From positions 9,792 to 45,670 of the forward strand of contig SZWC01007302.1 of NCBI GenBank assembly GCA_023375785.1: 35,879 nucleotides of DNA, given 5' to 3'. The DNA comes from Penium margaritaceum (Eukaryota > Streptophyta > Zygnematophyceae > Desmidiales > Peniaceae). Position numbers and translations under genes: made by a program. The notes under the pieces were generated by a model. That model was not told the DNA's origin. It was given only the letters and a program-made list of their open reading frames with translations, and did no database searches. Positions 27,477 through 35,879 of the stretch are shown piece after piece. The stretch's first letter is position 1, and the number at the start of each line of letters is the position of its first letter.

Positions 27477-28100
27477 TGATGGATGCAATAGAGGGATGGG
27501 ATGTGTTGTACAAGTAGTATGAGAGCAAGGATACTACATTCCTCATGATTTTGGAAAAAAGATGATGGCATTGAAACATTAGGGCGATTAAGGGATGGAG
27601 GTGTACATTGACAGGGAAAACAATCTAGCAGAGAACCTAAAAGCCTGCAAGAACCCTGTGGAGCAGATGCGCTTGACTCTCCTTCTAAGAGGACTCCCAT
27701 CAAACTAGGACATTGTGCACAATTTGCTGGATTGTAAGCCAACTATTGATCTAGACTTCATCTACACGCACTTGGTGTAACAAGATACGTATTGTAATGT
27801 ACAAAAGTAGAATGGTAGAAGCAACGTCAAAGCACGTTTTATGCAAATTGGGTCACGCAACTAATAGCAATGGTAATAGTCTAGGCGGTAGAGATGCAAG
27901 AACAAAGGCAAGTGACATTAATCCTAGAAAGAGGGCCACTACAACTAAGAGTGCTTCAAGTTCAAGAGAAATCAAGAGGAGAAGAAGATGTAATAGGAAA
28001 AGCAGTAGTCTTCACAACTGCAGCACCAACAGGCCTAACATTATCTGCACTAGTTGCAAAGCCAGGCAAGAATGTGCCTCTTTGGCAACATGAACGTGGC
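27477..28100 (+). pseudogene. B2 gag, N-terminally truncated
   Basis: Starts mid-Gag: VMDAIEGWDVLYK, stop, YESKDTTFLMILEKKMMALK, then NNLAENLKACKNPVEQMRLT, LLLRGLPSN and LDFIYTHLV, parallel to B1 12620-12950. The region of the zinc knuckle (about 27920-28010) is decayed to KECFKFKRN-like readings in mixed frames. Stops occur about every 30-60 codons. The 5' LTR, leader and first third of gag are absent at the family C junction. Confidence 0.8.
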
Positions 28101-28740
28101 CAAGGAGGTGCGAGACTGCCTCTTCTTGGCCAAGTCAGACATGTAACAGGTAGAGAAGATAAACTTAGCATGGTACATGAACTCAAGATACGCACTGGTT
28201 CTGACACATTGCAAGGAGTGGTTCTTGTAATTGCTCTGAATTCCCACTCCACGTATTGATTTGTGTAATGACTACATGGTTTATGTTGAGGGGAATGGAA
28301 AAGTAGAGATGTGGTTGGAGACCTTGAGTGGCATTAGATTAGGAGTTTTCCATGGCGTGTTGTATGCATCTGATGCTGTATTAAACCGTTTCTTAGTCTC
28401 CTCTATCACCAATTGAGGGATGCGTGTTGTCTTTGACGATGAGTATGGCTACGTCCTTGATAAGGAAACAAGAGAGGAGTTGGCTAAGTTGGTTAAGGAG
28501 GGTGACATATTGCTCGCTGGAGGTAACTAAGATCCTAGGTGAGCATAGTCTTACAAGAGTGGTGTAGGCAAAAAATGGTAAGATCAGGCCTGTGCACTAC
28601 GGCCACATGAACATGCGCGCCTTGTAGTAGCTTCAAGCAAAACACATGGTGCGTGACTTGTCCACCATTGCCAAGTTTTAGCAGTTGTTGTACATTGTCT
28701 TTTCAGGGGGAAAACAACATTGCGGGGAATCATCTGGAAT
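28101..28740 (+). pseudogene. B2 protease and pre-integrase
   Basis: Blocks parallel to B1 13261-13930: NVAKEVRDCLFLAKSDM, then CKEWFL, NDYMVYVEGNGKVEMWLETL, SGIRLGVFHGVLYASDAVLN, MRVVFDDEYGYVLDKETREE and LAKLVKEGDILLAGGN. The pre-integrase part reads HMNMRAL, two stops, LQAKHMVRDLSTIAKF, then SGGKQHCGESSGIGERV. The protease active site itself lies in the decayed piece near 28190. Confidence 0.78.
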
Positions 28741-29318
28741 AGGGGAGCGTGTAAAAGAGGTGCTACAACTAGTTCACACAGACTTGTGCTAGCCAATGAA
28801 GACCAAGATCTTTGTAGGCTTTCATTGTTTTTTACCTTCATTGATGATTCAAGTCGTTACACTACTGTGTATTTCCTTCCTTCAAAGGGCAAGTACGTTG
28901 ACAGGTTAAGGTAGTTCTAGGTAATGGTAAAAGACCTGACGAGTAAGGTGTTCAAGGACTACCTCACAGCAGCTGACATGAAGGCACAGTGTACCGCATC
29001 ATACCTAGCGCAACAGAATGGTGTAGTAGAACGTACCAAAGATACCATTGTTGAGTGAGCATGCTCCATGTTGCATGCGGCTTGATGCACCTACGACTTG
29101 GGGGCCAAATCAGTGAGCACCACAATGTACATCAAGAACCAAAGGCCAACTAAGGCACTAGAGCAGAAGATATTGTACAAGGCGTGCTTTGGCAACAAAC
29201 CAAGCCTATGTCATCTCCAAGCATTTTGCAGCTTGGCGCATATGCACGTACCTAACAAAAAGCGACAGAAGTTGAACGCAAAGAGCAGGCAAATACTAAG
29301 GATCTACCATGATGTGGC
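28741..29318 (+). pseudogene. B2 integrase, cut by element D
   Basis: KEVLQLVHTDLC holds the first catalytic Asp. FFTFIDDSSRYTTVYFLPSK follows in another frame, then KVFKDYLTAADMKAQCTASY and LAQQNGVVERTKDTIVE with the catalytic Glu. The second Asp block is missing through a deletion after LTSK near 28950. The open frame 29098-29385 reads GAKSVSTTMYIKNQRPTKAL and LCHLQAFCSLAHMHVPNKKR, then RIYHDVAE, where element D begins. Across D the reading resumes as NKAYRLHEKETRHVIMYRDV at 34898. Confidence 0.85.
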
Positions 29319-29871
29319 TGAGAGAGCAAAAACGAATTATTTGGGACCAGGCCCATGGTGTTTGGTTAAGTGTGGAGTGCGCTAGTGCTAGAAGTGCATG
29401 GCGGCCTAGTTTGTTTGCTAGTAAGAGCCCGTAGAGCTCTTACGGGTGAGACTCGTTAAGCAAGGCCCACCCATTGGCCTGCAAGTCAAACTCACCGGCC
29501 CAAAAGCAAAGGGAGGGCAAAGCCCTTGCTTGACCCTCGAACGAGGGTCTCTAAAATCAGACGACCCAAAACGGGGTCCGAGACAAACCCAGTTACCAAA
29601 CCTACATTAGTCCAAGAAATATCCAGCGGACAACCTAATCTAGGTATCCTAACATTGTAAACATTGCATGTAGGGTCCAAGCTCTAGTCTCTTCAGGCTA
29701 AATCGGGCCATGCAGCGAGGGAGGTGACCACACTAGGGCGTAAAGCCCCAAGGCTATCAGAGCACCCGTCGGAATGCCGCGCTCATGGTGCGTCACCTCC
29801 ACTCTCTAAGCCAGCATGCCCTGTGCACTCATGGCCACGTCAATGGAAAAACATATACATAGGGATTAACA
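29319..29871 (-). repeat. D 3' LTR (553 bp)
   Basis: On the minus strand it starts TGTTAATCCCTATGTATATG and ends TTTTTGCTCTCTCA. Pairs with 34343-34897. It contains a hairpin (GTAAGAGC, 8-nt loop, GCTCTTAC at 29421-29443) that is not conserved in the partner. Confidence 0.92.
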
Positions 29872-30587
29872 TCCCCCCTTGGACGTGAGTGCAGTGGAAA
29901 TGCAACCAAGTTGGTGCAGTTGTTGATGCATTGAGGAGGAGGGCAAGGCTTTGGTAAGGAAGTCAGCCAACTGGGCATCGCCACTGATGGTGCTAACACT
30001 AATGATGCCTACTTCTATCACTTTGCGAACGAAGTGATGTTCAGCGTTGATGTGCTTAGTGCGTGGATGAAGAACACCAGCATTGGCAGCAATGCGGCGA
30101 GCAGCAGAATTGTCGCTATGCTGTGGCACAGCAGACACCACCAGCCCCAATTCTTCAAGCAGATGCGCAAGCCAAATACCCTCACATGCAACCTCCCCTA
30201 GTGCCATGTACTCAACTTCAGCCACACTGTGAGCCACACACGATTGCTTTGTACTTCGCCATGACACAGAAGTGCTTCACACCCGAAACACATAACCACC
30301 ACGATTGCGAGCCATACGATCATGGGCATAGTCACTGTCACAGTACCCATTGAGCAACGGGCTTGATGTGTGAGCAAAAACCACTCCAAGTCCAGCTCTG
30401 TTCAACACATAACGCAGCAGATTGAGCAATGCCTTGTGATGTGTGCTTCGTGGCTGCTGGCCAAACTGAGCCGATACATTGACTGCACAGGAGAGACTGC
30501 TAGCAAAACGTCAGTACAATATAGGGTCAGTGTCCGGTCCATAGTCAGAAGTGCGGACATCCAACAGGTGTGTGTACACATCAGGGC
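29866..30587 (-). pseudogene. D RNase H domain
   Basis: The minus-strand open frame 30267-29866 reads MSWRSTKQSCVAHSVAEVEY, MALGEVACEGIWLAHLLEEL, HSDNSAARRIAANAGVLHPR, TKHINAEHHFVRKVIEVGII and GDAQLADFLTKALPS, the copia RNase H C-terminal half with its stop just inside the LTR. Just upstream, in frame 30400-30270, RAGLGVVFAHTSS, NGYCDSDYAHDRMARNRGGY supply the first acidic residue. The part between RT and this (30587-30400) is recognisable only with frameshifts. RNase H would remove the RNA strand during copying. Domain motifs are intact; the chain is not. Confidence 0.88.
29872..29882 (-). promoter_or_regulatory. D polypurine tract
   Basis: On the minus strand CCAAGGGGGGA directly precedes the TG of the 3' LTR. 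Confidence 0.8.
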
Positions 30588-31450
30588 TCATGGGGGACTG
30601 TTCTGTTGGGATATGGTGGACAAGATGTTGAAACCGGGCAGTGAGATGCGCAATGAACCATCCTTGATGCAAAATCTCCGTGCATTCATCTCGTTGATGA
30701 TGGTTATGCCAAGGAAACTCTGTGTCTCACCCAAATCTGTCATGCAATAGTGAGCTGTGAGGAGTGCTTTGGTGTGTGCAATGAGAGTGAGGGAGGGGGA
30801 CAGTATGAGGAGATCATCCCCATACACCAGCAGAGCGATTGGCAAATTATCCGCCCACTGCAAGAAGAGAGACGGGTCACAGAGACTCTGTGTGAACCCG
30901 CCACTCTCCAAAGTGCGTCGAATCTCTTTATTCCAACATCGTGGTGCTTGCTTCAGGCCATACAAGGCTTTCAGCAAGAGCCATACCCGCTCTGTCCCAT
31001 CCTCAAATCCTTCCGGTTGTTTCATGTACAATTCCTCCTCCTGAGGACCATTGAGGAATGCATTTTTAACGTCCATGTAATGGATTTCCCAGTCTTCACA
31101 AGCAGCTACAACCAACAGCACACGGCTGGATCCCTACTTGGAAATAGGCGCGTAGGTGTTTATAAAATCCTGCCTCGGTATCTGGTGGAACCCCTTAGCT
31201 ACCAGTCGGGCATTGTACTTCTCAATGATACCTTTCAAATTGCGTTTAGTTTGAACACCCATTTGACGTCTATGGCTTTCCGTCTTGGAGGCCGGGGCAC
31301 CAGTTCGAATACTCCATGCTCTAGTAGAGCGTTCATCTCAGCACACATCGCTTTTTCCCAGGCTGGCGCATCAGGCGGCCCCCTTGCCCCCTTGAGTGTT
31401 AGTGGTTCCGTCTGTGGGATGTCGTTGTTGGTGACTCCAACAGTGCGATA
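30588..31450 (-). pseudogene. D reverse transcriptase
   Basis: On the minus strand, TLKGARGPPDAPAWEKAMCA and EMNALLEHGVFELVPRPPRR, KAIDVKWVFKL (31400-31260), then a shifted KYNARLVAKGFHQIPRQDFI, then the long frame 31121-30588: EDWEIHYMDVKNAFLNGPQE, EELYMKQPEGFEDGTERVWL, LLKALYGLKQAPRCWNKEI, TDLGETQSFLGITI. The catalytic box is YGDD at 30824-30813, keeping both aspartates (Gly replaces the usual Val). Frameshifts near 31250 and 31130 break the chain. It is the only RT in the window with an intact Asp pair together with the Tyr. Confidence 0.9.
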
Positions 31451-31489
31451 GAACTGTCTGTAATTGATGCGTGGGAGGGTGCGTAGAGA

Positions 31490-32464
31490 TCACCTTGCTG
31501 GTTCAGGCAAGGGTGTGGATGTAATCTTGGTATGCAGGTGTGTGCCTATGGAATTTAGTCCTCGTGGGGGGGACGATACACCAGAACTTGTGCTCACAAG
31601 ATCTGTGGGAGTGAGCAGATCTCTAGGCACAGGTGAACTAGTGTCAACTCGAGGAACCATCCGTGTGCTGGACCTTTGTGTCGGGATGTGAACAAACACA
31701 GGGACACTGACATGTGCTGGATAGTGTTCAGGGGCAGGCATGGATGGAGCATGCCTCAGCGTACAAAACTCGTTGTAGGGCAAGTGCTCCAAAAAGGAAG
31801 CATCGTGACTTTCCAAGAAAGAGTGGTTTATGGGGTCCCAAAACCGCCACGCTTTCAATGCATGAGAGATCCCCACAAAGACACACCACCGTCCATGTGG
31901 ACTGAGCTTGTTCTCATGTTGTGGGTGTGGGAACCACACACATGCCATCGTTCCCCACACTTGAGCTGGTTGTAAATTGGCCTTTTCCTTGGACCAGCGT
32001 TCCCAGGATGTCACTGTTTTAGGCGGTAAGCCTTGAGGTACACGATTCCACACCCAGGTGACATATTTGACTGCTTCTTCCCAGAAGCTGAATGGTAAAC
32101 CTGATTGGGTAAGCAGTGTGTGTAGCGCATTACCTAGTGTTCGGTGCCACCGCTCTGCCACACCGTTTTGTTGTGGTATGTATGAAGCGGTGGTCTGATG
32201 TTCGATGCCTTTAGCCTTACGCTCGGCAGTCAGGGATCCGAAGAATTCCCCTCCTCTGTTTGTTTGCAGTGTTTGAAGCTTGTATTCTGTCTGTCGCTCA
32301 CCGAGGGCTATCCATTCAGCAATAGCCCTATGGGCATCTTCCTTTGATTTCAACTGAAAAGTCCACCAAAACCGCCTGTAGTCATCTGTGAGCGTCAAGA
32401 CATACAGAGACCTGTATTGGAGGGAGGGCAAGGGCATAGGTCCAGTGAGGTCCGCATGAACCAA
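31490..32464 (-). pseudogene. D integrase (324-codon open frame)
   Basis: An uninterrupted minus-strand frame: VHADLTGPMPLPSLQYRSLY (first catalytic Asp), VLTLTDDYRRFWWTFQLKSK, LQTNRGGEFFGSL (second Asp replaced by Asn), TTASYIPQQNGVAERWHRTL (Glu present), LPFSFWEEAVKYVTWVWNRV, WGTMACVWFPHPQHENKLSP and GRWCVFVGISHALKAWRFWD. A Pro/Ser/Thr-rich linker to RT follows. The length and order match copia integrase plus linker. The single Asp-to-Asn change (G to A on this strand) would by itself remove catalysis. It overlaps the pre-integrase frame at 32395-32464. Confidence 0.92.
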
Positions 32465-32697
32465 TGCAAGTAGGGAGTCGATTCCCTTAAGGACTTAGGA
32501 AAGTTCTGTCGATGTGCCTTCCCCTCATGGCACTCTATACAACTGTCTTTTTTGAGAGCATGTGCACAGTCTGTAGGCAAGAGACTATGTGCAGGAACAT
32601 GATTCAACATGTCTGTGAGAAAATCAGAATTAATGTGTGCCAGCCGGCGATGGATGAGATCCATGTGCCTTGCATCTGTGGCTGTCACAGTGTGCAC
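32395..32697 (-). pseudogene. D pre-integrase domain
   Basis: The frame reads TDARHMDLIHRRLAHINSDF, LTDMLNHVPAHSLLPTDCAH, KKDSCIECHEGKAHRQNFPK. This is the GAG-pre-integrase domain with the H..H and CxxC zinc-site residues all present. It precedes the integrase core; a one-base-type shift near 32460 moves the reading into the integrase frame. Confidence 0.88.
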
Positions 32698-32699
32698 TT

Positions 32700-33223
32700 G
32701 CGGTCAAGATGAATGTGTGTGCACAAGAGGAAAGATTGTAAGACGGTAGAGCATGTGAATGTGCAGTGGCGTATCAGTCAGCAGGGCACTACCAGCGTCA
32801 AAAAGCATGCATTGTTGCTTTTGCGTGAGAGTGGACACGTTAGCCTGCTGTTGGGTGTTGTTTTTCCATGATTTGTTGTTGCAATGTAGGGCATCGGCAC
32901 CAAAAGTGCCCCACCTGATTGCAAAAGTTGCACCTTTGTCCTCCGCGACCGCGTCCACCGCCGCCACCACCACCACTTGAGTTGCCTCGCCCTCTTGCTC
33001 AACTGCTCTCGGCCTGTGTGTATGTCACGTGTGCAGCGGCAGCAGCACTCACCAAGGTACCCTTGTGCATGTATGCTGTTGGAGATGTTCCCGCTGCAGC
33101 ACACACCTCGCCTTTGACGATGTCCTCGTAGTTACGTAGCTGTGCAAAGATGACAAAGAGATCAATCTTCTCAATCTCTTCCACTGGATGGCAACGGAAG
33201 ACCTCACGTCTGAATTCCTAGTA
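32700..33223 (-). pseudogene. D gag C-terminus, zinc knuckle and protease start
   Basis: The minus strand from 33220 reads EEIEKIDLFVIFAQLRNYED, IVKGEVCAAAGTSPTAYMHK, a Gly/Arg tract (GGGGGGGRGRGGQR) and then CNFCNQVGHFWCRC, a complete CCHC knuckle (32932-32891) with all four zinc ligands. Then, in the frame of 32976-32704, the protease begins: MLFDAGSALLTDTPLHIHML, whose DAG stands where the Asp-Ser/Thr-Gly active site is expected. The Gly/Arg tract looks like an RGG-type RNA-binding segment. Frameshifts separate gag, knuckle and protease. Confidence 0.85.
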
Positions 33224-33715
33224 CTAATCTCCCACATGCAGCAGTACTACATCCAGCCATCCAAGGATGGAGCAAGCTCCGCCAAGACCTAGGACGCGGT
33301 GCTGAATGTCCATCGCCTCATCCCAATATTCAGCAACTGGTGCTCCTGGTTTTGGAAAGAGGTGGCAAAGCTTGTCGCGCAAGGTCACCACGAGAGTCAT
33401 CCCTTGCTCCTCTTGGTAGGTTATGAGATGCTTCCAGGCCTCGTAAGGGCGGGGATCTCCAGTGCAAGGGTCGGCCGGATCTGCACCCTTGCCCCCAAAG
33501 CTATACTCGCGTAGAGCATAGGAGTGAGAGTAAGGAAGATCACAATGTAGTACATTGAATGCTCGCAGCAGGATGTGTACCTTTGCATTATCTGGGGTCG
33601 GGATAAGGTAGCATGCTTTGAGATTATGCTCGGCGGTCCAATCCATGAAGAGATCTTTCCAGGGAAGAAAGTCTCTACTTCCTAACAGTGACGATGATAG
33701 ATCTTTGTTTCCCAA
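33224..33715 (-). pseudogene. D gag N-terminal part
   Basis: The minus frame of 163 codons starts MGNKDLSSSLLGSRDFLPWK, then DLFMDWTAEHNLKACYLIPT, RPYEAWKHLITYQEEQGMTL, VVTLRDKLCHLFPKPGAPVA and EYWDEAMDIQHRVLGLGG, and ends LHVGD before a TAG. The W..LF..W start, the central W and the Y-x3-A-x3-Q run are those of plant copia Gag. The ATG at 33715-33713 lies about 615 bp after the primer site. The next Gag block continues in the same direction from 33220 after a stop. Confidence 0.85.
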
Positions 33716-34330
33716 CCCTAGCTATGCCATTGTTGCCGCCGTTAGAGTGACGGACGGCGAATCGCCGATGTCGGCCGGTACGTCACCGACAAGACCGCCC
33801 TCTACTTTTGCTCATCCCTATCCCACAAAGGTTTCCTCCTCACCCTGCTTCCTCTCTGCTCCGTAGGGACTGGGAGTTCAGAGTGTGTGACTGCCGGCAG
33901 TGCAGTGGAGGGCCACCAAAAACTTCGACAGCAATTCGCTGGGCCCACTTTTGGCCCAGCTTTTGGTTGACAGCCATTTGCTCTATGAGTCCGCCTTAGG
34001 TTGTACGTGGGACCCTGCAACCAACCTACCCCTCCTGACTTGTCTGTACCCTTGCGTAGCCCCCACTGTGTTGCCACCCAGTGTTTGGGTGGTCTTCGGG
34101 CGGGTATGAAGTGGTGAAGCCATCATGAGCCCCCCCAATCCCGTTGCGGCTTCTCCCATGCCTAGGTGACAGCTTAGGCACCTTGACAGAGCCGTAAGGC
34201 TCCCACAGGCCCTAGATGCGGTGGCGGCAGTGGCGGTGGCCTCTTGCGCCCTCTTTGGTCGGCCGTGCTCATAGTCCGACCCCCTTTGGCACCTATAGCA
34301 CTGTCCATCTACCCTCAGGCCCGCGCAAGT
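33716..34330 (-). other. D leader, no gene recognised
   Basis: Between primer site and gag. A minus-strand open frame of 136 codons (34393-33983) crosses LTR, primer site and leader and has no recognisable motif, so I do not call it. The region should contain the RNA packaging signal. TGGGCC.. repeats near 33938-33960 (GGGCCCACTTTTGGCCCAGC) are a possible stem. Confidence 0.55.
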
Positions 34331-34342
34331 CCTCTGATACCA
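34331..34342 (-). promoter_or_regulatory. D primer-binding site
   Basis: On the minus strand TGGTATCAGAGG follows the 5' LTR end (CTCTCTCA) without a gap. Eleven of twelve bases match the copia tRNA-iMet primer site TGGTATCAGAGC. Confidence 0.92.
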
Positions 34343-34897
34343 TGAGAGAGCAAAAATGAACAGTTTGGGACCAGTACCATGGTGTTTGGTCAAGTGTGGA
34401 GTGCGTTAGAGCTAGAAGTGCATGACGGCCTATTTTGTTTGCTAGGAAGAGCCCAGAGAGTTTTTACGGGTGAGACTTGCTAAGTGAGTCCCACCCATCG
34501 GCCGGCGAGTGAAGCTTGCCTGCCCAAAAGCAAAGCAAGGGCAAAGCCCTCGCTTGACCCTCGAAAGAGGGCCTCTAAACTCGGATGACCCAAAACGGGG
34601 TCCAAGACAAACCAAGTCAATAAACCTACATTAGTCCAAGAAATATCCAGCAAACAACCTAATCGAGGTATCCTCAGATGGTAAACATTGCATGTAGGGT
34701 TCACCTTCTTGTCTCTTTAGGCTGAATCAGGCCATGCGGCCATGGAGGAGGTGACCACACTAGGGCACGAAGCCCCGAGGCTATGAGAGCACCCGCCGGA
34801 AAGTCGCGCTCATGGTGCGTCACCTCCACTCTTTGAGCCACCATGCCTTGCGCACTCATGGCCACATCAATGGAAATATATATACACAGGATTAAGA
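34343..34897 (-). repeat. D 5' LTR (555 bp)
   Basis: On the minus strand it ends TTTTTGCTCTCTCA next to the primer site. Its outer end reads ATTAAGA (plus) where the partner reads ATTAACA, so the terminal CA/TG is mutated or trimmed. Collinear with 29319-29871. Confidence 0.9.
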
Positions 34898-35879
34898 ACA
34901 AGGCGTATCGCCTCCATGAGAAGGAAACTCGCCACGTCATCATGTATAGGGATGTCGTCTTCAATTGAAGCAATGCCATTGGCACCAACATTCTTTGTGA
35001 CAAGGGAACAGAAACTGCAGCTGATGAAGTAGTAGAAACAGATTCATTTCCTCACCCAATCACTCAAAATCTTTCTGTTATTGTGACTATGAGAGGACTA
35101 GAATAATCTTCTATGTCTGATGTAGGAGATATAGCGACCTTATGGGCAAAAGTAGAGGAAAGAGATGCAAAACCACTAGCAGGAGCAGTTGTGCTAGTAG
35201 CATCGTGCAAGCTACCCCCTAAGGCTCTAGACCAGCTCGTAGGTACCCTCTTATGATGAGCTACAAGCTTGGTGAGCATGGCCATTTTCTGGTTACCATA
35301 GAAAACAGAACAAATAGGTATTGAATTTGCACCAGATTCAGACAAGCTTACATCTCACGAAGAGGCAATGGCTACACCTAATGTAGCAAATTGAGGGCAA
35401 CTGATGCAACAAGAGATAATGTCGGAGCTCGTCAACAGCACATGGGAGCTGATAAGTTATCCATCAAGATACACCCAAATCAACTGGAAATAGGTCTTCA
35501 AGAAGAAGCAAGGAGCAGATGGTAACCTAAAAAAATACAAGGCAAGGCTGGTCATCAAGGGCTACTCACGACAAGAGAGCATCAATTACACAATATAATT
35601 TGCTCCCATTGCAAAGTTTGCCTCCGTGTATATTCTTCTCTCTTATGCAGCTGCTGAAGACTTCATGATCTAACACATGAATGTCAAGACAGCATTGCTG
35701 AATAGTGACTTGGAGGAGGAGGATGTTTACATGGAGTAGCCAGAGGGGTTTGTCATGGATGGCCAGGAACACCTGGTTTGTAAGCTACAGAAGTCGCAGT
35801 ATGCACTCAAGTAAGCATCGTATGCTTGGAACCAGAAGTTGGATGCAGCGCTGCATGGGGTCTAGTCAATGTGACTACA
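34898..35879 (+). pseudogene. B2 integrase end and reverse transcriptase, runs off window
   Basis: Resumes B2 after element D: NKAYRLHEKETRHVIMYRDV, VVFN, stop, SNAIGTNILCDKG (integrase C-terminus), an acidic Pro/Thr linker, then RT blocks LTSHEEAMATPNVAN, ELVNSTWELISYPSRY, VFKKKQGADGNLKKYKARLV, FAPIAKFASVYILLSYAAAE, MNVKTALLNSDLEEEDVYME, PEGFVMDGQEHLVCKLQKSQ. It is parallel to B1 14570-15500, with about ten stops. The window ends before the YVDD box. Confidence 0.88.

Larger units (their letters stand above)
29319..34897 (-). mobile_element. Copia element D, nearly complete
   Basis: A 5.58-kb minus-strand element: 5' LTR at 34343-34897, primer site, leader, gag, protease, integrase, RT, RNase H, polypurine tract, 3' LTR at 29319-29871. 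It lies in B2 between the integrase and RT regions. The LTR pair differs at about one base in eight to ten over the first 60-200 bp by eye, so it is not recent, but its frames are longer than those of any other element here. No 5-bp target duplication: GTGGC on the left, ACAAG on the right. Confidence 0.92.

Noticed and set aside
29421..29443. Hairpin in the D 3' LTR as a transcription terminator
   Set aside because: The stem is not kept in the partner LTR and there is no T-run; intrinsic terminators are not expected in nuclear plant DNA.
30750..31451. 233-codon open frame on the plus strand
   Set aside because: Antisense shadow of the element D reverse transcriptase; no motif of its own.
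33983..34393. 136-codon minus-strand frame in the D leader
   Set aside because: Crosses LTR, primer site and leader with no recognised motif; a coding role is unlikely.
1400..35879. Integrated plant pararetrovirus (caulimovirid)
   Set aside because: Integrase precedes RT, LTRs with TG/CA ends are present, and there is no movement protein; all elements fit Ty1/copia.

Overview
The window is plant-like nuclear DNA with no host gene that I can recognise. It is almost wholly a nested pile of decayed LTR retrotransposons of the Ty1/copia superfamily (order gag, protease, integrase, reverse transcriptase, RNase H), plus the tail of one hAT DNA transposon. Copia-type initiator-Met tRNA primer sites, LTRs with TG/CA ends, plant-style RT motifs and many in-frame stops (often TAG where glutamine or tryptophan is usual) suggest a large, repeat-rich land-plant genome, perhaps a non-flowering plant. 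I cannot name the species. Almost every coding frame is broken by stops and frameshifts, so these are pseudogenes.

I separate four families by LTR and protein similarity. Family A (LTR about 945-980 bp): A1 (1400-4341, 5' truncated) and A2 (6099-12500, both LTRs). Family B (LTR about 450-740 bp, tRNA-iMet primer site): B1 (4731-17302, split by A2), a solo LTR (21394-21845), an RT/RNase H piece (22463-23258), and B2 (27477-29318 plus 34898-35879). Family C (LTR about 1.05-1.14 kb): minus-strand gag pieces at 4342-4730 and 17303-17776, a minus-strand LTR-internal-LTR unit (17853-22462), and a plus-strand copy (23259-27476). Family D (LTR about 555 bp): one nearly complete minus-strand copy (29319-34897), the best preserved element here.

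Layout: 1-526 simple sequence (TG microsatellite, then a GGATCC/CCGCGG palindromic cluster); 527-1064 nothing recognised; 1065-1400 hAT transposase tail, minus; 1400-4341 A1; 4342-4730 family C gag, minus; 4731-17302 B1 with A2 inserted in its gag; 17303-22462 minus-strand family C array carrying a solo B LTR; 22463-23258 B RT/RNase H; 23259-27476 family C plus copy, with an exact 213-bp duplication around a single N; 27477-35879 B2 interrupted by D in its integrase-RT linker.

The nesting gives a relative order. A2 went into B1, B1 lies between family C gag fragments, a B LTR lies inside a C LTR, and D went into B2. Each complete element once made its own Gag shell, protease, integrase, RT and RNase H. 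I find no new multi-gene system. The observations most worth checking are a near-perfect 29-bp-arm hairpin replacing the catalytic segment of the A2 integrase, a covarying palindrome in the family A LTRs, in-frame stops shared by A1 and A2, head-to-head family C LTRs, and a probable assembly artefact at 26595-27021.
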